Assembly: GCA_020348765.1 (NCBI GenBank)
Contig: CP070753.1
Coordinates: 1,074,191-1,081,774, forward strand
Reading direction: 5' to 3'
DNA from: Burkholderiales bacterium
GTDB taxonomy: Bacteria; Pseudomonadota; Gammaproteobacteria; Burkholderiales; Burkholderiaceae_E
DNA: 7,584 bases
Within the stretch, counting starts at the first letter, position 1. Every line of letters begins with the position of its first letter. The translations under genes and the position numbers were made by a program. Below, one piece after another: positions 6,413-7,584 of the stretch. The notes under the pieces were generated by a model, which worked only from the letters and a program-made list of their open reading frames with translations, was not told the origin of the DNA and did not search any database.

Positions 6413-7207
6413 ATGCCCAAGGCCAATCTCGGAGACCTCGAAATCTACTACGAGAGCCACGGCGAGGGACCGCCGCTGCTGCTGGTCCCGGGACTCGGCG
6501 GTGTGGGCAGCTACTGGAACCCCAATATCCCCGCGCTGTCGGCCAACTACCGGGTGATCATCCACGATCATCGCGGGTTGGGGCAGAGCTCACGCTCGAT
6601 GATTCAGTACTCGGTCGACCAGATGACCGACGATCTGCTGCGCCTGCTGGACCACCTCGGAATCGACCGGGCACACCTGGTCGGTCACTCCACCGGCGGC
6701 GCCATCGGCCAGACGCTGGCCGTCACCCACCCCGAGCGCCTCGCGAGCATGATCATCTATGCCAGCTGGACCAGGGCCGACCCGTTCTTCAGGCGCGTCT
6801 TCGAGGCGCGGCGCACGCTGCTGACCGCCTCCGGCACCGCCGCCTATGTACGCTCCACGCCGGTCTTCCTGTATCCGGACTGGTGGATCAACGAGAACCT
6901 CGCGTTGCTCGAGGAGCGGGAGAAGCTGACGATCCCGAACTTCCCCGCGCCTGAAATCGTCGCGAGCCGTATCGACGCGATCGTTGCGTTCGACCGGACA
7001 GCCGATCTGGCGCGGATCACGACGCCGACACTGGTGCTTGTCGCGCGCGATGACTTCCTGACGCCCCCCTATTTCTCCGAGGAACTGGCGCGGCTGATTC
7101 CGAATGCGTCGCTGCGCGTACTCGACAAGGGCGGGCACTGCGCCTCGGAAACCGCGATCGACGATTTCAACGCGGCGGTGCTGGAGTTCGTGGACGGACA
7201 GCGCTAG
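6413..7207 (+). CDS. Alpha/beta-hydrolase, RutD-like
   Basis: A 264-aa cytoplasmic alpha/beta-hydrolase. The catalytic triad is Ser93 in the nucleophile elbow 'GHSTGG' (91-96), an acid at Asp213 or Asp214 ('VARDDFL') and His242 ('KGGHCAS'). The oxyanion region is 'VPGLGGVGSYW' (25-35), followed by 'DHRGLGQS' (52-59). The pattern 'IYASWTRADPFFRRVFEARRTLL' over the lid, interrupted here only for description, resembles RutD aminoacrylate hydrolases and 3-oxoadipate enol-lactonases. No other rut genes are present, so a pyrimidine-catabolic role is not supported. The enzyme could hydrolyse an ester, lactone, carbamate or thioester. It is transcribed divergently from the hcm operon and sits 111 bp before a LivH-type permease gene on the same strand, probably as one transcript. 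Generation of a hydroxyacid for the hcm pathway is possible but only inferred. Fold assignment is secure; substrate is unknown. Confidence 0.88.
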   Translation: MPKANLGDLEIYYESHGEGPPLLLVPGLGGVGSYWNPNIPALSANYRVIIHDHRGLGQSSRSMIQYSVDQMTDDLLRLLDHLGIDRAHLVGHSTGGAIGQTLAVTHPERLASMIIYASWTRADPFFRRVFEARRTLLTASGTAAYVRSTPVFLYPDWWINENLALLEEREKLTIPNFPAPEIVASRIDAIVAFDRTADLARITTPTLVLVARDDFLTPPYFSEELARLIPNASLRVLDKGGHCASETAIDDFNAAVLEFVDGQR

Positions 7208-7318
7208 CATCGAAAGGACCAACGGCCGCGGCGAACGCGCACCGCCCGGCAGCGCGGGAGGGCCAGCCCGGCCGTCATGCGCAGCCAGGACACGACAGGG
7301 CCTCAGAGAACGATTCCA

Positions 7319-7584
7319 ATGGCCGTAGCCGTCCAGCTCATCGTCTCCGGACTTGCGCTCGGCAGCATCTACGCGCTGCTGGCGCTGTCCCTGGTGATCA
7401 TCCACAAGGCCACCGACGTGGTCAAGTTCTCGCAAGGCGAGATGGCGATGATCGGCACGTTCGCGGTGTCGCCCGGTTGGGCGCGATCGACCTTCCCGTC
7501 GTGGTGCTGATGCTGCTCGCGCTGCCCCTCGGAGTCGGCTTCGGCGCACTGGTCGAGCGCGTCGCAATGCGACCGTTGACCAGC
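7319..7584 (+). CDS. LivH-type ABC permease, 5' part, frameshifted
   Basis: N-terminal ~88 codons of an inner-membrane permease of branched-chain amino acid-type (LIV) ABC transporters; the gene runs off the window. 'VSGLALGSIYALLALSLVIIHKATDVVKFSQGEMAMIGTF' is typical of LivH, described here in pieces: first membrane helix at residues ~5-27, and the conserved 'SQGEM' at ~38-42. After ~7468 the frame fails and stops at 7508-7510. The next frame (codons from about 7471) continues with a membrane helix and 'GALVERVAMRPLTS', the expected LivH continuation, so one base is missing or two are extra between ~7463 and 7480. It may be a true inactivating mutation or a sequencing error. The start at 7319 has GAGAA (7306-7310) 8 nt upstream; an in-frame ATG at 7277 is less likely. 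Ligands of this family include amino acids, amides, urea and small carboxylates. Confidence 0.8.

Noticed and set aside
1..7584. CRISPR arrays, tRNA or rRNA genes, transposases, attachment sites
   Set aside because: None seen: no regularly spaced repeats, no cloverleaf-like tRNA sequence, and no recombinase or transposase motifs.

Overview
The window is about 7.6 kb of high-GC, gene-dense bacterial DNA, most likely from a member of the Pseudomonadota (beta- or alphaproteobacterial in character). No rRNA, tRNA, CRISPR array, IS element or phage gene is visible. The taxon is inferred only from base composition and from the protein families present, and cannot be fixed further from the window.

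The core is a tight four-gene minus-strand operon, 6126 down to 1621: a small B12-binding mutase subunit, a PaaK-type acyl-CoA ligase, a MeaB-type GTPase, and a large acyl-CoA mutase subunit without its own B12 domain. The mutase would usually be labelled methylmalonyl-CoA mutase. Its active-site positions instead read Ile90, Asp117 and Gln208, the combination known for 2-hydroxyisobutyryl-CoA mutase (HCM) of Aquincola tertiaricarbonis, and the numbering matches exactly. With a ligase, a B12 chaperone and the small subunit in the same transcript, this is a complete cassette. It would activate 2-hydroxyisobutyrate (an intermediate of tert-butanol/MTBE and other tertiary-carbon degradation) to its CoA thioester and rearrange it to (S)-3-hydroxybutyryl-CoA, which enters central metabolism.

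Layout: 1-309 is the 3' end of a FAD-dependent monooxygenase (+). 496-1455 encodes a secreted protein with a META-like domain and an SH3 domain (+). 1456-1620 is a convergent intergenic gap with a hairpin that could be a bidirectional terminator. 1621-6126 is the hcm operon (-). 6127-6412 is a divergent control region with candidate promoters for both sides, a 16-bp tandem repeat and inverted repeats. 6413-7207 encodes a RutD-like alpha/beta hydrolase (+). 7319 to the window end is the start of a LivH-type branched-chain amino acid ABC permease (+), broken by an apparent frameshift near 7463-7480.

The hydrolase and the permease lie divergently from the hcm operon. They could supply or import a precursor, but nothing in the sequence proves a functional link.
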